Assembly: GCA_012270865.1 (NCBI GenBank)
Contig: JAAXHL010000051.1
Span: forward strand, 83,396-147,395
DNA length: 64,000 bases
DNA from: Candidatus Poribacteria bacterium
GTDB taxonomy: Bacteria > Poribacteria > WGA-4E > WGA-3G
Direction of reading: 5' to 3'
A program made the translations under genes and the position numbers. Under the pieces are notes generated by a model. The model worked only from the letters and a program-made list of their open reading frames with translations, was not told the origin of the DNA and did no database searches. Of the stretch, positions 27,126 through 34,698 are shown one piece after another (position 1 is the first letter of the stretch; every line of letters starts with the position of its first letter).

Positions 27126-27241
27126 TATAGTAAAGCCCGAAGATATATAGACGCTCTATAAAACACAAAACCCCTACTTGCAGGCGGGGTTTGTAACCCC
27201 GCCACTCTTTGAATATCCAATTAATTGTGGGCTTTACTATA
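27126..27241. mobile_element. MITE with 13-base TATAGTAAAGCCC inverted ends
   Basis: 116 bases bounded by TATAGTAAAGCCC and its exact inverse GGGCTTTACTATA. The centre holds the GGCGGGGTTTGTAACCCCGCC hairpin. It interrupts an AACTG array (CAGT to the left, ACAGTTAAC to the right). The TA at each edge could be a target duplication as for IS630/mariner elements, but the edges are ambiguous. Partial copies: 20249, 33331, 46169. Confidence 0.75.
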
Positions 27242-27708
27242 ACAGTTAACAGTTGTCAGTCAAGACGATTTAGTTTTCGATTTTTTCATCCAATTTTAGA
27301 CCCCAGGCCTGGTAGGTTCGGTTTCCAACCGAACCGGCTCTTCCATTTTTCTTATCACGATCGCAGCTCACTCCCATTTTTCCGTGTATTATAGCATTAA
27401 TGCAGAAATCATGTAAATAAAAAAATGGCAGTCAGCCGAAAGCCAACAGCAGCAAATTCTTGTAGGTTGGGTTGAGCGGTAAAACCCCAGGCACCTTTTC
27501 GTTATACACAGCTTTTCGTTCTCCAATCAACCGTTGGCGGAGATAAGTTTAGCGAAACCCAACATCCCAATATGTAAACAGACCTGTTTTATCCCGAAAA
27601 TTAATACTGTGACAAAAACTTTACACCCATTTTCAGTAAGAGGTATTGTGGTTAATCAGATGTCTCTTTAACTGACAACTGTTAACTGGGTACTGACAAC
27701 TACTGAAA
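27242..27708. repeat. Repeat-filled intergenic region
   Basis: No gene seen. Contents: AACTG/CAGTT words (27030-27125, 27242-27262 and 27662-27706), a GGTTCGGTTTCCAACCGAACC palindrome (27310-27330), and at 27462-27580 an element with GGTTGGGTTGAG.. and ..GCGAAACCCAACATCCC ends, also found at 60737. Confidence 0.7.
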
Positions 27709-27743
27709 AAAAAAGACAGCGTATTAAAAATACGCTGCCTCGT
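27709..27743 (-). terminator. Terminator of the Ig-like lipoprotein gene
   Basis: On the minus strand AGCGTATT-TTT-AATACGCT is followed by a run of nine T. It lies about 25 bases after the stop. Confidence 0.8.
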
Positions 27744-27766
27744 TATCTATCGAAATAGCCTTAGAT

Positions 27767-28423
27767 TTACTCTTTAGCTGCAGTTGTGAAGGTAATCTCG
27801 ACATCAAGTGCGTTACCGGCAGCATCGGAGACAGTACCTTTGATAACATAAGTCGTCTCGTTGCCGATCTCTTTACCTGCGACGAGTTCGAGTGTCGCTG
27901 CCATGCCACTAACGTTACCGAGCCAACCGACGTTATCGCCAGCTTCGGTCTGCAGGGCGATATTACCGTCAACTTCTTCACTGAAGGTAATTTCGATTCC
28001 GCCTTCATTGATTTCTGCCGGATCAACATCTTCTTCACCATCTTCAACGGTTCCACCGGTAACTTCTGGCGGTGTGTTGTCCGCTGCAGCGACAGTGTAA
28101 TTAAGCGTATGGCTGCCATCGCCGTTGGTCCAAGTAAGCGTGAGTGCTAAAGCACCTTCCGTGAACGGACCATCGATCTTGCGGCTCTTACCGGAACCAC
28201 TGACGGTACCTGCACTTGCCGTTACCTCACCGGGGTCGTTGTCAAAGGTGACAGTAATTGAAGCATTAGCTGCGATAGTTTCGCCATCTGCTGGGGTTGC
28301 ACTTGAAAAGGCAGCATCTGCTGCTGTATCATCATCATCATCATCACCCGCGCAACCAACTATCAGCGAAAGAGCAAACAGGGCTGCAAATACTATAGCG
28401 AAGGTTCTAAACAATTTTGCCAT
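27767..28423 (-). CDS. Secreted lipoprotein with Ig-like (Big_5/SbsA-type) domains
   Basis: 218 residues from ATG 28423 (MAKLFRTFAIVFAALFALSL), with AAGGAG 9 bases upstream; a 14-residue upstream extension lacks an SD. The lipobox is LIVGC. The Cys is followed by a run of Asp (GDDDDDD), which can affect lipoprotein sorting and gives a flexible acidic linker. The mature part has two Ig-like domains; the second has TPPEVTGGTVEDGEEDVDP and IEITFSEEVDG, typical of Big_5 domains in surface proteins. An own terminator suggests a monocistronic gene. Confidence 0.82.
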   Translation of the reverse strand: MAKLFRTFAIVFAALFALSLIVGCAGDDDDDDTAADAAFSSATPADGETIAANASITVTFDNDPGEVTASAGTVSGSGKSRKIDGPFTEGALALTLTWTNGDGSHTLNYTVAAADNTPPEVTGGTVEDGEEDVDPAEINEGGIEITFSEEVDGNIALQTEAGDNVGWLGNVSGMAATLELVAGKEIGNETTYVIKGTVSDAAGNALDVEITFTTAAKE

Positions 28424-29006
28424 TAGAGTTAACTCCTTAAAAAATTTAAGTTTATCAAAATACACCCTTCGGATCGGGTGCCGTAAAAACTTTCGGTACT
28501 TTTCATAAGAACGTTGATAAAATTACGTCCTTAGGAAACTTCTGGTTCCGTCTCTGGCATCGAGTATACGTTTCAACGCCTGATGGAACCCACGATCGTA
28601 TTCTCGTTAAGTCGAGTAACATAGGGCTATTTCGTTCGCCGTTCTCACGTAAAACGTTGAGAACAAACTGATAGGTTGAGAACAAAAGTTCGTGAGACCA
28701 CTTAACCATAAAAATACGATTAGTTGTGTTAAATGTCTCGCCCGAAAGTCTAATGTCCAAACGAGTACCTCAAAGTTTAGCAAAAAATGCAAACTTTGTA
28801 AAGGTTAAAATACGGATTTTCGCTAATTATACAAAAATTAGTCTCTTTTGTCAAGAGAAAACTTCATTATTCCGTACAATTCTACCTTAAAATTAAACGA
28901 TGTCAACAAAAATAAGGTACACGTTTGCAAAAAATCAAGTTTAAGGACACTATATAGTATACTATTAATTAAAGAAAAAAGCAATAAATTTTTTTAATAG
29001 TTTTCA
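28424..29006. other. AT-rich intergenic region, no gene seen
   Basis: About 580 bases upstream of the lipoprotein. Short frames present (28503-28760) have no SD and no recognisable composition. The part 28900-29000 is very AT-rich (ATATAGTATACTATTAATTAA) and may hold promoters of the minus-strand lipoprotein. Confidence 0.4.
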
Positions 29007-29255
29007 GTCCGGTTTTCTGCGAAAACCTTTCAGTTGTTAGTTTTCAGTCCGGTTTTCTGCGAAAACCTTTCAGTTGTTAGTTTTCAGTACGGTTTTCTAC
29101 GAAAACCTTTCAGTTTGCCTTGTAGTGAGAGTACGATTTTTTCTCCGAAAAAATCTTTCAGTTGTCAGTTAAGAGACTATTTGTGGTGGTTACTTTTCCT
29201 AATAACGCCACAAGGTCCCTCTTTAACTGAGTACTGTTAACTGACAACTGTTTCA
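29007..29255. repeat. AACTG/CAGTT array with tandem GGTTTTCTGCGAAAACC hairpins
   Basis: Three near-identical 41-base units, each a GGTTTTC-TGC-GAAAACC hairpin with CAGTT words, then a GATTTTTTC-TCC-GAAAAAATC hairpin and an AACTG arm. The last words encode the C terminus and stop of dprA on the minus strand. Confidence 0.8.
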
Positions 29256-30190
29256 AATAGCCCAATCTGTTCCGTAGCAGCACTGCTGCTATATGTTTCA
29301 AAGCGTTCAGGATGCCGCAACATATCGATGACTTTATCGACTTCCGTAGGCCCAAACGCGAAGGCACCCGTACCGATGAGCTCACGCGGACCCTCACTTA
29401 ATGTGTGCGCGCTCTCCCATCGGCAAGTGAGGACTTTTCTCCCTTGACGTTGCGCGTACCGAGCTGTGTGCATCGCACCACCCGCTTTCGCCGCCTCAAT
29501 CACGATTGTCGCCATAGAGAGACCACTAATGATCCGGTTGCGTTGGATGAGATTACCCGGAGACGGAGTCGTCCGGAACGGGTGTTCCGAAAAGATGCAG
29601 CCGTGTTCATAGATTTTCGTCGCAAGCGGATTGTTACGAGCCGGGTAGATCGCCGAGAGATCACTCCCAACGACACCAACCGTTTTCCCCATTCCAGCCA
29701 GGGCACCGGCATGTGCGTAGGCATCGACACCCGTAGCCAGTCCGCTAACCACTGTGAACCCAGCAAGCGCAAGCCGCGTCGCCAAGGACAGCGTCAGTTG
29801 GATACCTTCTGCCGTCGGTGCTTGCGTACCCACGATCGCCACGCAACGCTCATCGAGATCGGTTAATGTGCCAACACTGCAGAGGATACCAGGCGCGTCT
29901 GGGAGGTCTTTGAGTTGTGCCGGGTAGCCATCATCTTCTGGGCACATCACCCTAACCTCTTGTGCCTTGAGTGCGTCAAGTTTTTCGCGGAGAGTCGCAA
30001 AATTACCAGCAACTGTCAATATCCGAGACGCAAGTACAGGATTGAAAGACGGAAGCCGCGCAATTTCTGGCAGTTCTGCCTCAAAGATCGCCTGCGCGCT
30101 CCCGAAACGGGCAATCAGCCGCCGAATCCGGACGCTACCGAGTCCTTCAACAGAGGCAAGTGCTAACCAATATTCAAGCGGTGTTTTCAT
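29237..30190 (-). CDS. dprA: DNA-processing protein DprA/Smf
   Basis: 317 residues. DprA binds incoming single-stranded DNA and loads RecA in natural transformation. An N-terminal helix-hairpin-helix region (VEGLGSVRIRRLIARFG) is followed by the Rossmann-like core with VAIVGTQAPTAEG, SGLATGVDAYAHAGAL, GSDLSAIYPARNNPLA, SEHPFRTTP and FPxRNRIISGLS-like QRNRIISGLSM. The usual C-terminal winged-helix domain is not apparent and the last residues TVVS and the stop are encoded by an AACTG repeat, so the 3' end may have been cut or rewritten by repeat insertion. Confidence 0.92.
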   Translation of the reverse strand: MKTPLEYWLALASVEGLGSVRIRRLIARFGSAQAIFEAELPEIARLPSFNPVLASRILTVAGNFATLREKLDALKAQEVRVMCPEDDGYPAQLKDLPDAPGILCSVGTLTDLDERCVAIVGTQAPTAEGIQLTLSLATRLALAGFTVVSGLATGVDAYAHAGALAGMGKTVGVVGSDLSAIYPARNNPLATKIYEHGCIFSEHPFRTTPSPGNLIQRNRIISGLSMATIVIEAAKAGGAMHTARYAQRQGRKVLTCRWESAHTLSEGPRELIGTGAFAFGPTEVDKVIDMLRHPERFETYSSSAATEQIGLFETVVS

Positions 30191-30228
30191 AATAGTTCTC
30201 AGTAAAATTTAAGAGAAAAAAATCGCTC

Positions 30229-30307
30229 CGACCCAGGCCCGGCAGGTTCGGTTTGATGAAGATTAATTTTTTAATTCGGTAATTCCAATTTCCCCCAAGC
30301 CGGTAGT
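30229..30307. repeat. Nested palindromic repeat, left half only (copy C)
   Basis: Left arm GATGAAGATTAATTTTTTAA.. and the CCCAGGCCCGG-like part are present. The right arm is missing; the sequence runs straight into the next hairpin repeats. Confidence 0.7.
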
Positions 30308-30450
30308 AGAATAGGCTTTTAGCCTGTTCTGTTCGGTAAAAGCGTTTTTGTAGAATAGGCTTTTAGCCTGTTCAGTCTTCTGTAGAATAGGCTTTTAGCC
30401 TGTTCTTTTCTGTGAAAGCGTTTTTGTAGAATAGGCTTTTAGCCTGTTCT
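30305..30450. repeat. Four copies of a short hairpin repeat
   Basis: GTAGAATAGGCTTTTAGCCTG (a AGGCTTTTAGCCT palindrome) at 30305, 30350, 30382 and 30426, with irregular gaps of about 8-20 bases that themselves contain AAAGCGTTTTTG. The whole 30191-30700 gap holds no gene. Confidence 0.8.
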
Positions 30451-30631
30451 GTGAAACCGTTAGTTTCCTGTTCAATCTTGCGTCTTTTCTATAAGTTCGC
30501 CACCATGACTGAAATCACAGAAAAATACCGCATACCGGAAGTGTGCTATATCTATAGGATCCAACCCACGCAAACTGTCCAAACTTAATTAAAGTATAGC
30601 ACATATAACGGTGGATGTCAAAACGGTTTTC

Positions 30632-30690
30632 AGTGCCCTTCAACCCAACCGACGACCCTGTTAACTGAAAACTGAAAACTGAAAACCACT
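30632..30690. repeat. AACTG/CAGTT word-repeat array
   Basis: A CAGTG..CAACCCAACC segment followed by tandem AACTGAAAACTGAAAACTG words. It ends 10 bases before the livG -35 box. Confidence 0.65.
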
Positions 30691-30700
30691 AAAAAACCTA

Positions 30701-30730
30701 TTGACTTACACCTTTTAATTAAAGTATACT
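30701..30730 (+). promoter_or_regulatory. Sigma70-type promoter of livG
   Basis: TTGACT (30701-30706), 18-base spacer, TATACT (30725-30730), then an SD (GAGGAGAG) before the livG ATG at 30762. Confidence 0.72.
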
Positions 30731-30761
30731 TTAACACAGAAACCTTGACGAGGAGAGAATA

Positions 30762-31541
30762 ATGGAAAAAACGCCTATACGGCTGCTGGCAACCAACGGA
30801 CTTAGCCGACACTATGGCGGTGTAATCGCGTTATCGGAAGTAACGATGGCAGTGCATCCCGGACAAATCTTCAGCCTAATCGGACCCAACGGCGCCGGTA
30901 AAACGACGCTCTTTAACTGTGTCACTGGACTCGATAAACCCACCTTCGGGAACGTCGAATTCTTAGGCGAACCCATCTCTGGATTCCGTCCCGACGAAGT
31001 CACCGCGCTCGGAATCGGCAGAACCTTCCAGAACATTCGGCTATTCGCAGACCTCACAGTCCTTGATAACGTCAAGATCGGGAGACACCCCCGAACGAAA
31101 AGTACATTCATCGGCTCCGTCTTCCGTACCCATCGTCAGCAATCAGAAGAGGCAGACATTACCCAACACGCACACGAGATGTTGACATTCGTCGGCTTAA
31201 ATGACATCAGTGACCAGACAGCCGGAAACCTCTCCTACGGCGACCAGCGACGCGTCGAAATCGCACGCGCATTAGCAACCGAACCCAAACTCCTGCTACT
31301 TGATGAACCCGCAGCCGGAATGAACCCCCAAGAAACACAAGAACTCATCGACCTCATCTATGCAATACGCGAACAGGGGGTTACCGTCCTTCTGATTGAG
31401 CATGACGTCAAACTCGTCATGCAAATATCGGATTGGGTCACGGTATTAGACCACGGCGAGAAAATCAGTGAAGGCGAACCCGCAGACGTACAGAACGACG
31501 AACGCGTCATCGAAGCCTATCTCGGCGTAACGGATGAGTAG
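30762..31541 (+). CDS. livG: Branched-chain amino acid ABC transporter ATPase (LivG)
   Basis: 259 residues. Cytoplasmic ATPase of a HAAT-type importer. Walker A is GPNGAGKTT, Walker B LLLLDEPAAGMNP, signature LSYGDQRRVEIARAL, H-loop LIEHDVKLV. The family-specific GIGRTFQNIRLF and the C-terminal VIEAYLGV agree with LivG. The SD is strong (GAGGAGAG). The stop TAG is followed directly by an AACTG-type array (TTATCAG). The partner ATPase livF is 630 bases downstream, past a cassette; no permease or binding-protein gene is in the window. Confidence 0.93.
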   Translation: MEKTPIRLLATNGLSRHYGGVIALSEVTMAVHPGQIFSLIGPNGAGKTTLFNCVTGLDKPTFGNVEFLGEPISGFRPDEVTALGIGRTFQNIRLFADLTVLDNVKIGRHPRTKSTFIGSVFRTHRQQSEEADITQHAHEMLTFVGLNDISDQTAGNLSYGDQRRVEIARALATEPKLLLLDEPAAGMNPQETQELIDLIYAIREQGVTVLLIEHDVKLVMQISDWVTVLDHGEKISEGEPADVQNDERVIEAYLGVTDE

Positions 31542-31680
31542 TTATCAGTTTTCAGTACGATTTTTTCTGCGAAAAAATCTTTCAGTTTTCAGTTAAGAGG
31601 CGTGTTGTGGCTAATCAGATGTCTCTTTAACTGTTAACTGATTACTGAAAGGCGGCGCAGCCACCCTACTGTTAACTAAC
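31542..31680. repeat. AACTG/CAGTT palindromic flank, left of the four-helix gene
   Basis: CAGTT words at the left, a GATTTTTTC-TGC-GAAAAAATC hairpin, a core (AAGAGGCGTGTTGTGG..ATCAGATGTCTCTTTAACTG) and AACTG words at the right: palindromic as a whole. The same core is near 27640. Confidence 0.78.
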
Positions 31681-31698
31681 AACCATATAGGAGCATAT

Positions 31699-32058
31699 AT
31701 GCAGGATTTTAAGAAACTGCAGGTGTGGAAAAAGTCTCACAATCTAACTTTACAGATATACGAATTGACATCTCGATTTCCTCGCGAAGAGATATACGGT
31801 CTCACCAGCCAAACCCGTCGAGCATGTGCTTCAATCCCGACGAATATTGCTGAAGGATGTGGCAGAGAAGGGGCTGCTGAATTCGTCCGTTTCCTTCAGA
31901 TAGCAATGGGATCGGCAAGTGAAACAGAATATCTCCTTATTCTCGCTCGCGACCTGAAATATATCAACGATAATCAGTATGTTGCAGTAATTGATACAAT
32001 CGTTAGCGTAAAGAAAATGTTATCTGCTTTAATAAGAAATGTCAAAACCAAAAACTGA
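31699..32058 (+). CDS. Four-helix bundle protein (23S rRNA intervening-sequence family)
   Basis: 119 residues with an SD (AGGAG) 8 bases before the ATG. The family signature is complete: FKKLQVWKKSHNLTLQIYEL, FPREEIYGLTSQTRRACASI, PTNIAEGCGR, FVRFLQIAMGSASETEYLL. Relatives are encoded in 23S rRNA intervening sequences and are structurally related to the Avd protein of diversity-generating retroelements; the biochemical role is unknown. Here it is not in rRNA but between livG and livF, flanked on both sides by AACTG arrays, which looks like an inserted cassette. Confidence 0.93.
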   Translation: MQDFKKLQVWKKSHNLTLQIYELTSRFPREEIYGLTSQTRRACASIPTNIAEGCGREGAAEFVRFLQIAMGSASETEYLLILARDLKYINDNQYVAVIDTIVSVKKMLSALIRNVKTKN

Positions 32059-32163
32059 GTACTGTTAACTGACAACTGTTAACTGACAACTGTTAACTGA
32101 CAACTGTTAACTGTTAACTGACAACTGTTAACTGTTAACTGACAACTGTTAACTGACAACTAA
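32056..32163. repeat. AACTG tandem array, right of the four-helix gene
   Basis: About ten AACTG words in one orientation as (TT)AACTGACAACTG and TTAACTG units, starting in the last codons of the four-helix gene (its stop is in AACTGAG) and ending just before livF. Confidence 0.85.
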
Positions 32164-32172
32164 AAACCAATT

Positions 32173-32877
32173 ATGCTTGAACTTAAAGACATCCATACCT
32201 ATTACGGCAATATCCGAGCCGTACGCGGAATCTCGCTAACTGTTAACGCCGGCGAGATGGTCTGCTTGATCGGCGCAAACGGCGCCGGAAAATCCACAAC
32301 ACTCATGACCGTCTCCGGTATCCATACACCCGTTGACGGCAGCATCCATTTCGAGGGACAAGATATAACAGAGACCTCAGCCGAAGACCGCGTCGCACTC
32401 GGCATCTCACAAGTACCCGAAGGACGGCTCATCTTCCCAGATATGACCGTCCTTGAAAACCTCGAACTCGGCGCCTATAAACGAAACGATAGGGACGGGA
32501 TCCGCGAAGACCTCAACAAAATCTTCCAATTCTTCCCCGTCCTACAGGAACGTCAGAAGCAGCGCGGCGGAAGCCTCAGTGGCGGCGAACAACAGATGTT
32601 AGCTATCGGACGCGCACTCATGTCGCACCCCAGACTCCTACTGCTTGACGAACCCTCCTTAGGACTCGCACCCCTCATCGTTAAACAGATATTTGAGATC
32701 ATCGAACAGATCAATACCGATGGCACCACCGTACTACTCGTCGAGCAGAACGCACAGATCGCACTGCAAGTAACCGACCGCGGCTACGTCATGGAGACCG
32801 GTGAGATTACAATTGAAGGCACTTCCCCAGAGCTGTTAGCAGACGAACGCGTCCAGCAAGCCTATCTCGGAGAGTAG
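32173..32877 (+). CDS. livF: Branched-chain amino acid ABC transporter ATPase (LivF)
   Basis: 234 residues, usual LivF size. Walker A is GANGAGKST, signature SLSGGEQQMLAIGRAL, Walker B LLLLDEPSLGLAP, H-loop LVEQN. IHTYYGNIRAVRGISLTV and SQVPEGRLIFPDMTV are LivF hallmarks. No SD is evident; the start follows the AACTG array directly, so the cassette may have replaced the original livG-livF junction. Partner of livG in the same importer. Confidence 0.93.
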   Translation: MLELKDIHTYYGNIRAVRGISLTVNAGEMVCLIGANGAGKSTTLMTVSGIHTPVDGSIHFEGQDITETSAEDRVALGISQVPEGRLIFPDMTVLENLELGAYKRNDRDGIREDLNKIFQFFPVLQERQKQRGGSLSGGEQQMLAIGRALMSHPRLLLLDEPSLGLAPLIVKQIFEIIEQINTDGTTVLLVEQNAQIALQVTDRGYVMETGEITIEGTSPELLADERVQQAYLGE

Positions 32878-32902
32878 TTTTCAGCTTTAAACATACTATG
32901 CA

Positions 32903-33356
32903 GGCGCGGTTTGATGAAGATTAATTTATTAATTCGGTAATTCCGATTTTCCCCAGGCCCGGTAGGTTCGGTTTCTAACCGAACCATAAGTGTCAATTTA
33001 AGAAGAAAAAACCGTTTCGGCCCCAGGCCCGGTAGGTTCGGTTTCTAACCGAACCGGATTTTACACGGAAACCTTGAAGACTTCAAAACCCTCTTGAGTC
33101 GCGTAGCGACGTTATATTTATAGCAGCGTGTAGCCAAAAAAAACTAAGCCCCGTAGGGGCGGAAACCTGTTTATATCCACTTGACAAAACGCCAGCAAAA
33201 TCACTAAATTGACACTATGGTGCGGTTTCTAACCGGGGTCCCCACCCGTTACTGGGAAGGGGCACCGGATTTCGCCAATAAATTACCAAAATATTTTCTT
33301 AAACTTCATGTAACCCCGCCCTCTATAGGGGTCTTGTTAATTGTGGTTTTTACTAT
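32903..33356. repeat. Composite repeat block (copy D)
   Basis: Left arm GCGGTTTGATGAAGATTAAT, then two GGTTCGGTTTCTAACCGAACC palindromes, then a roughly 165-base stretch (from about 33055, with GTCGCGTAGCGACGTTATAT and CCCCGTAGGGGCGG) that recurs at 46364-46515, then a right arm AAACTTCATGTAACCCCGCC and the end of the TATAGTAAAGCCC MITE (to 33356). No gene. Confidence 0.8.
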
Positions 33357-33380
33357 AAACAATTTAAGGGAACACATACT

Positions 33381-33758
33381 ATGAAAACTATCACTTTTTT
33401 GTCTATACTCTTTTGCGTAATCACGCTGCCTGCCCTTGGCGCGCTAACGGATACCGATCTTGATAAGATTCGGTTAATTGTTAATGATGCCGAAAAGCGT
33501 ATTAAAGCAGAGGTCAAAGCCGAGATTTCTTCAGTCAAGCAGGACCTAAAAACCGATATTGCTTCAATCAAACAGGAGGTAAAAGAAGATATTGCCAAAT
33601 CCGAGGAGAATCTAAAAGAACGAATCAGAGATCTTACCCACGTGGTATATGCCTTGATCGCTCTCATTGTCGCAGCGATTGCCATACCGCAACTTATCAT
33701 GGCATGGCGGAGCGCAAGGGAGCAATCACTGGCAAGACAGGTCGAAATACTTACATAG
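33381..33758 (+). CDS. Small coiled-coil membrane protein, likely truncated by a stop
   Basis: 125 residues: a signal peptide (about 1-20), a coiled coil of KTDIASIKQEVKEDIAK type heptads (25-85), then one membrane span (about 88-108). It is a paralogue of the gene at 39025 (both have the same signal ending TLPALG, coiled coil, and IPQLIMA/IPQILMA span). After TAG at 33756 the frame goes on with EVEALKQQRIMKS, which aligns to the last 13 residues of the paralogue, so TAG stands where the paralogue has Gln. Function unknown. Confidence 0.72.
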   Translation: MKTITFLSILFCVITLPALGALTDTDLDKIRLIVNDAEKRIKAEVKAEISSVKQDLKTDIASIKQEVKEDIAKSEENLKERIRDLTHVVYALIALIVAAIAIPQLIMAWRSAREQSLARQVEILT

Positions 33759-33814
33759 GAAGTGGAAGCACTCAAACAGCAGCGGATTATGAAATCATAG
33801 GAGAAAAAATTTCG

Positions 33815-34648
33815 ATGTACCCGACGATAGTCGATTTCGGATGGTTCGGTATCCATAGTTACGGACTGATGTTAGCAACAGCGTTTATTACGTCTGTATT
33901 TGTCATACAACACGAATTGAAACGGCGCGGATTCGTACCCGAAGTTGCATCAACAATCGTCGTCGTTGCCGCTTTCGGCGGGATCGTCGGCGCAAAAATT
34001 TACTGGATACTCTTACAGGACCCGATCACATTTTCAGACATCTTCTCAACCGCTGGCTTGGTCTGGTACGGCGGTTTCATCGGCGGATGCCTCGGAGTCA
34101 TATTAGTCGTACTCTTTTCACCGAACCCGACACTCGCAACCATTGATATTATCGCACCCGTCGTACTCCTCGGATACGGAATCGGAAGGATCGGTTGTCT
34201 CTTAGCAGGCGATGGCGATTACGGACCACCCTCAGACCTACCCTGGGCAATGGCGTTCCCGAACGGCACCGTCCCAACCGACGTACCCGTGCATCCGACA
34301 CCGATCTATGAAACGTTGATGTCGTTAGCATTTTTCGGGATCCTACGGTCACAGCGTCTCAAGTGGGAACCGTATCAAGGCGTACTGTTAGGCGCGAGCC
34401 TCATTTTATTAGGTATTGAACGTTTTATAGCAGAATTCTGGCGTATCACACCGCGGGTACTCGATTGGATGACAGCAGCGCAGATATTTAGTATTATCGC
34501 GTTCATCGTCGGTATCATTATTATATTCTGGGCGCGTTCACGTCCCCCCGTCGTACCAGAACCCGTGCCAACCGTTGAAAACCCGACAACCTCCGAAACA
34601 TCGAAATCGTCACCACCAACCCGCAAACGCCGCAGGCGTAGCCGATAG
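33815..34648 (+). CDS. lgt: Prolipoprotein diacylglyceryl transferase
   Basis: 277 residues from ATG 33815, with AGGAG 11 bases upstream; the longer in-frame start overlaps the previous gene out of frame. It adds diacylglycerol to the lipobox Cys of prolipoproteins in the inner membrane. Seven membrane spans are evident. Key motifs are FGIHSYGLMLA, GGFIGG, GYGIGRIGCLLAGDGDYG and HPTPIYE. The C terminus is a basic tail (RKRRRRSR). It serves the several lipoproteins in this window. Confidence 0.93.
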   Translation: MYPTIVDFGWFGIHSYGLMLATAFITSVFVIQHELKRRGFVPEVASTIVVVAAFGGIVGAKIYWILLQDPITFSDIFSTAGLVWYGGFIGGCLGVILVVLFSPNPTLATIDIIAPVVLLGYGIGRIGCLLAGDGDYGPPSDLPWAMAFPNGTVPTDVPVHPTPIYETLMSLAFFGILRSQRLKWEPYQGVLLGASLILLGIERFIAEFWRITPRVLDWMTAAQIFSIIAFIVGIIIIFWARSRPPVVPEPVPTVENPTTSETSKSSPPTRKRRRRSR

Positions 34649-34698
34649 CCATTATATACCTTTATATAAGGAAAACAAAAAAGGAAAGAAAAAAACAC

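Noticed and set aside
28503..28760. 85-residue minus-strand ORF in the intergenic region
   Set aside because: No SD, no hydrophobic or domain pattern, AT-rich composition of intergenic DNA.
30305..30450. CRISPR-like array
   Set aside because: The repeats are short perfect hairpins with irregular gaps (about 8-20 bases) that are themselves related; no cas genes are present.
32056..32163. CRISPR or iteron array
   Set aside because: The unit is only 5-12 bases with no spacers, and the same words are dispersed over the window.
33704..33814. N-terminal extension of Lgt
   Set aside because: It is the out-of-frame end of the coiled-coil gene; ATG 33815 has AGGAG and the right N terminus.
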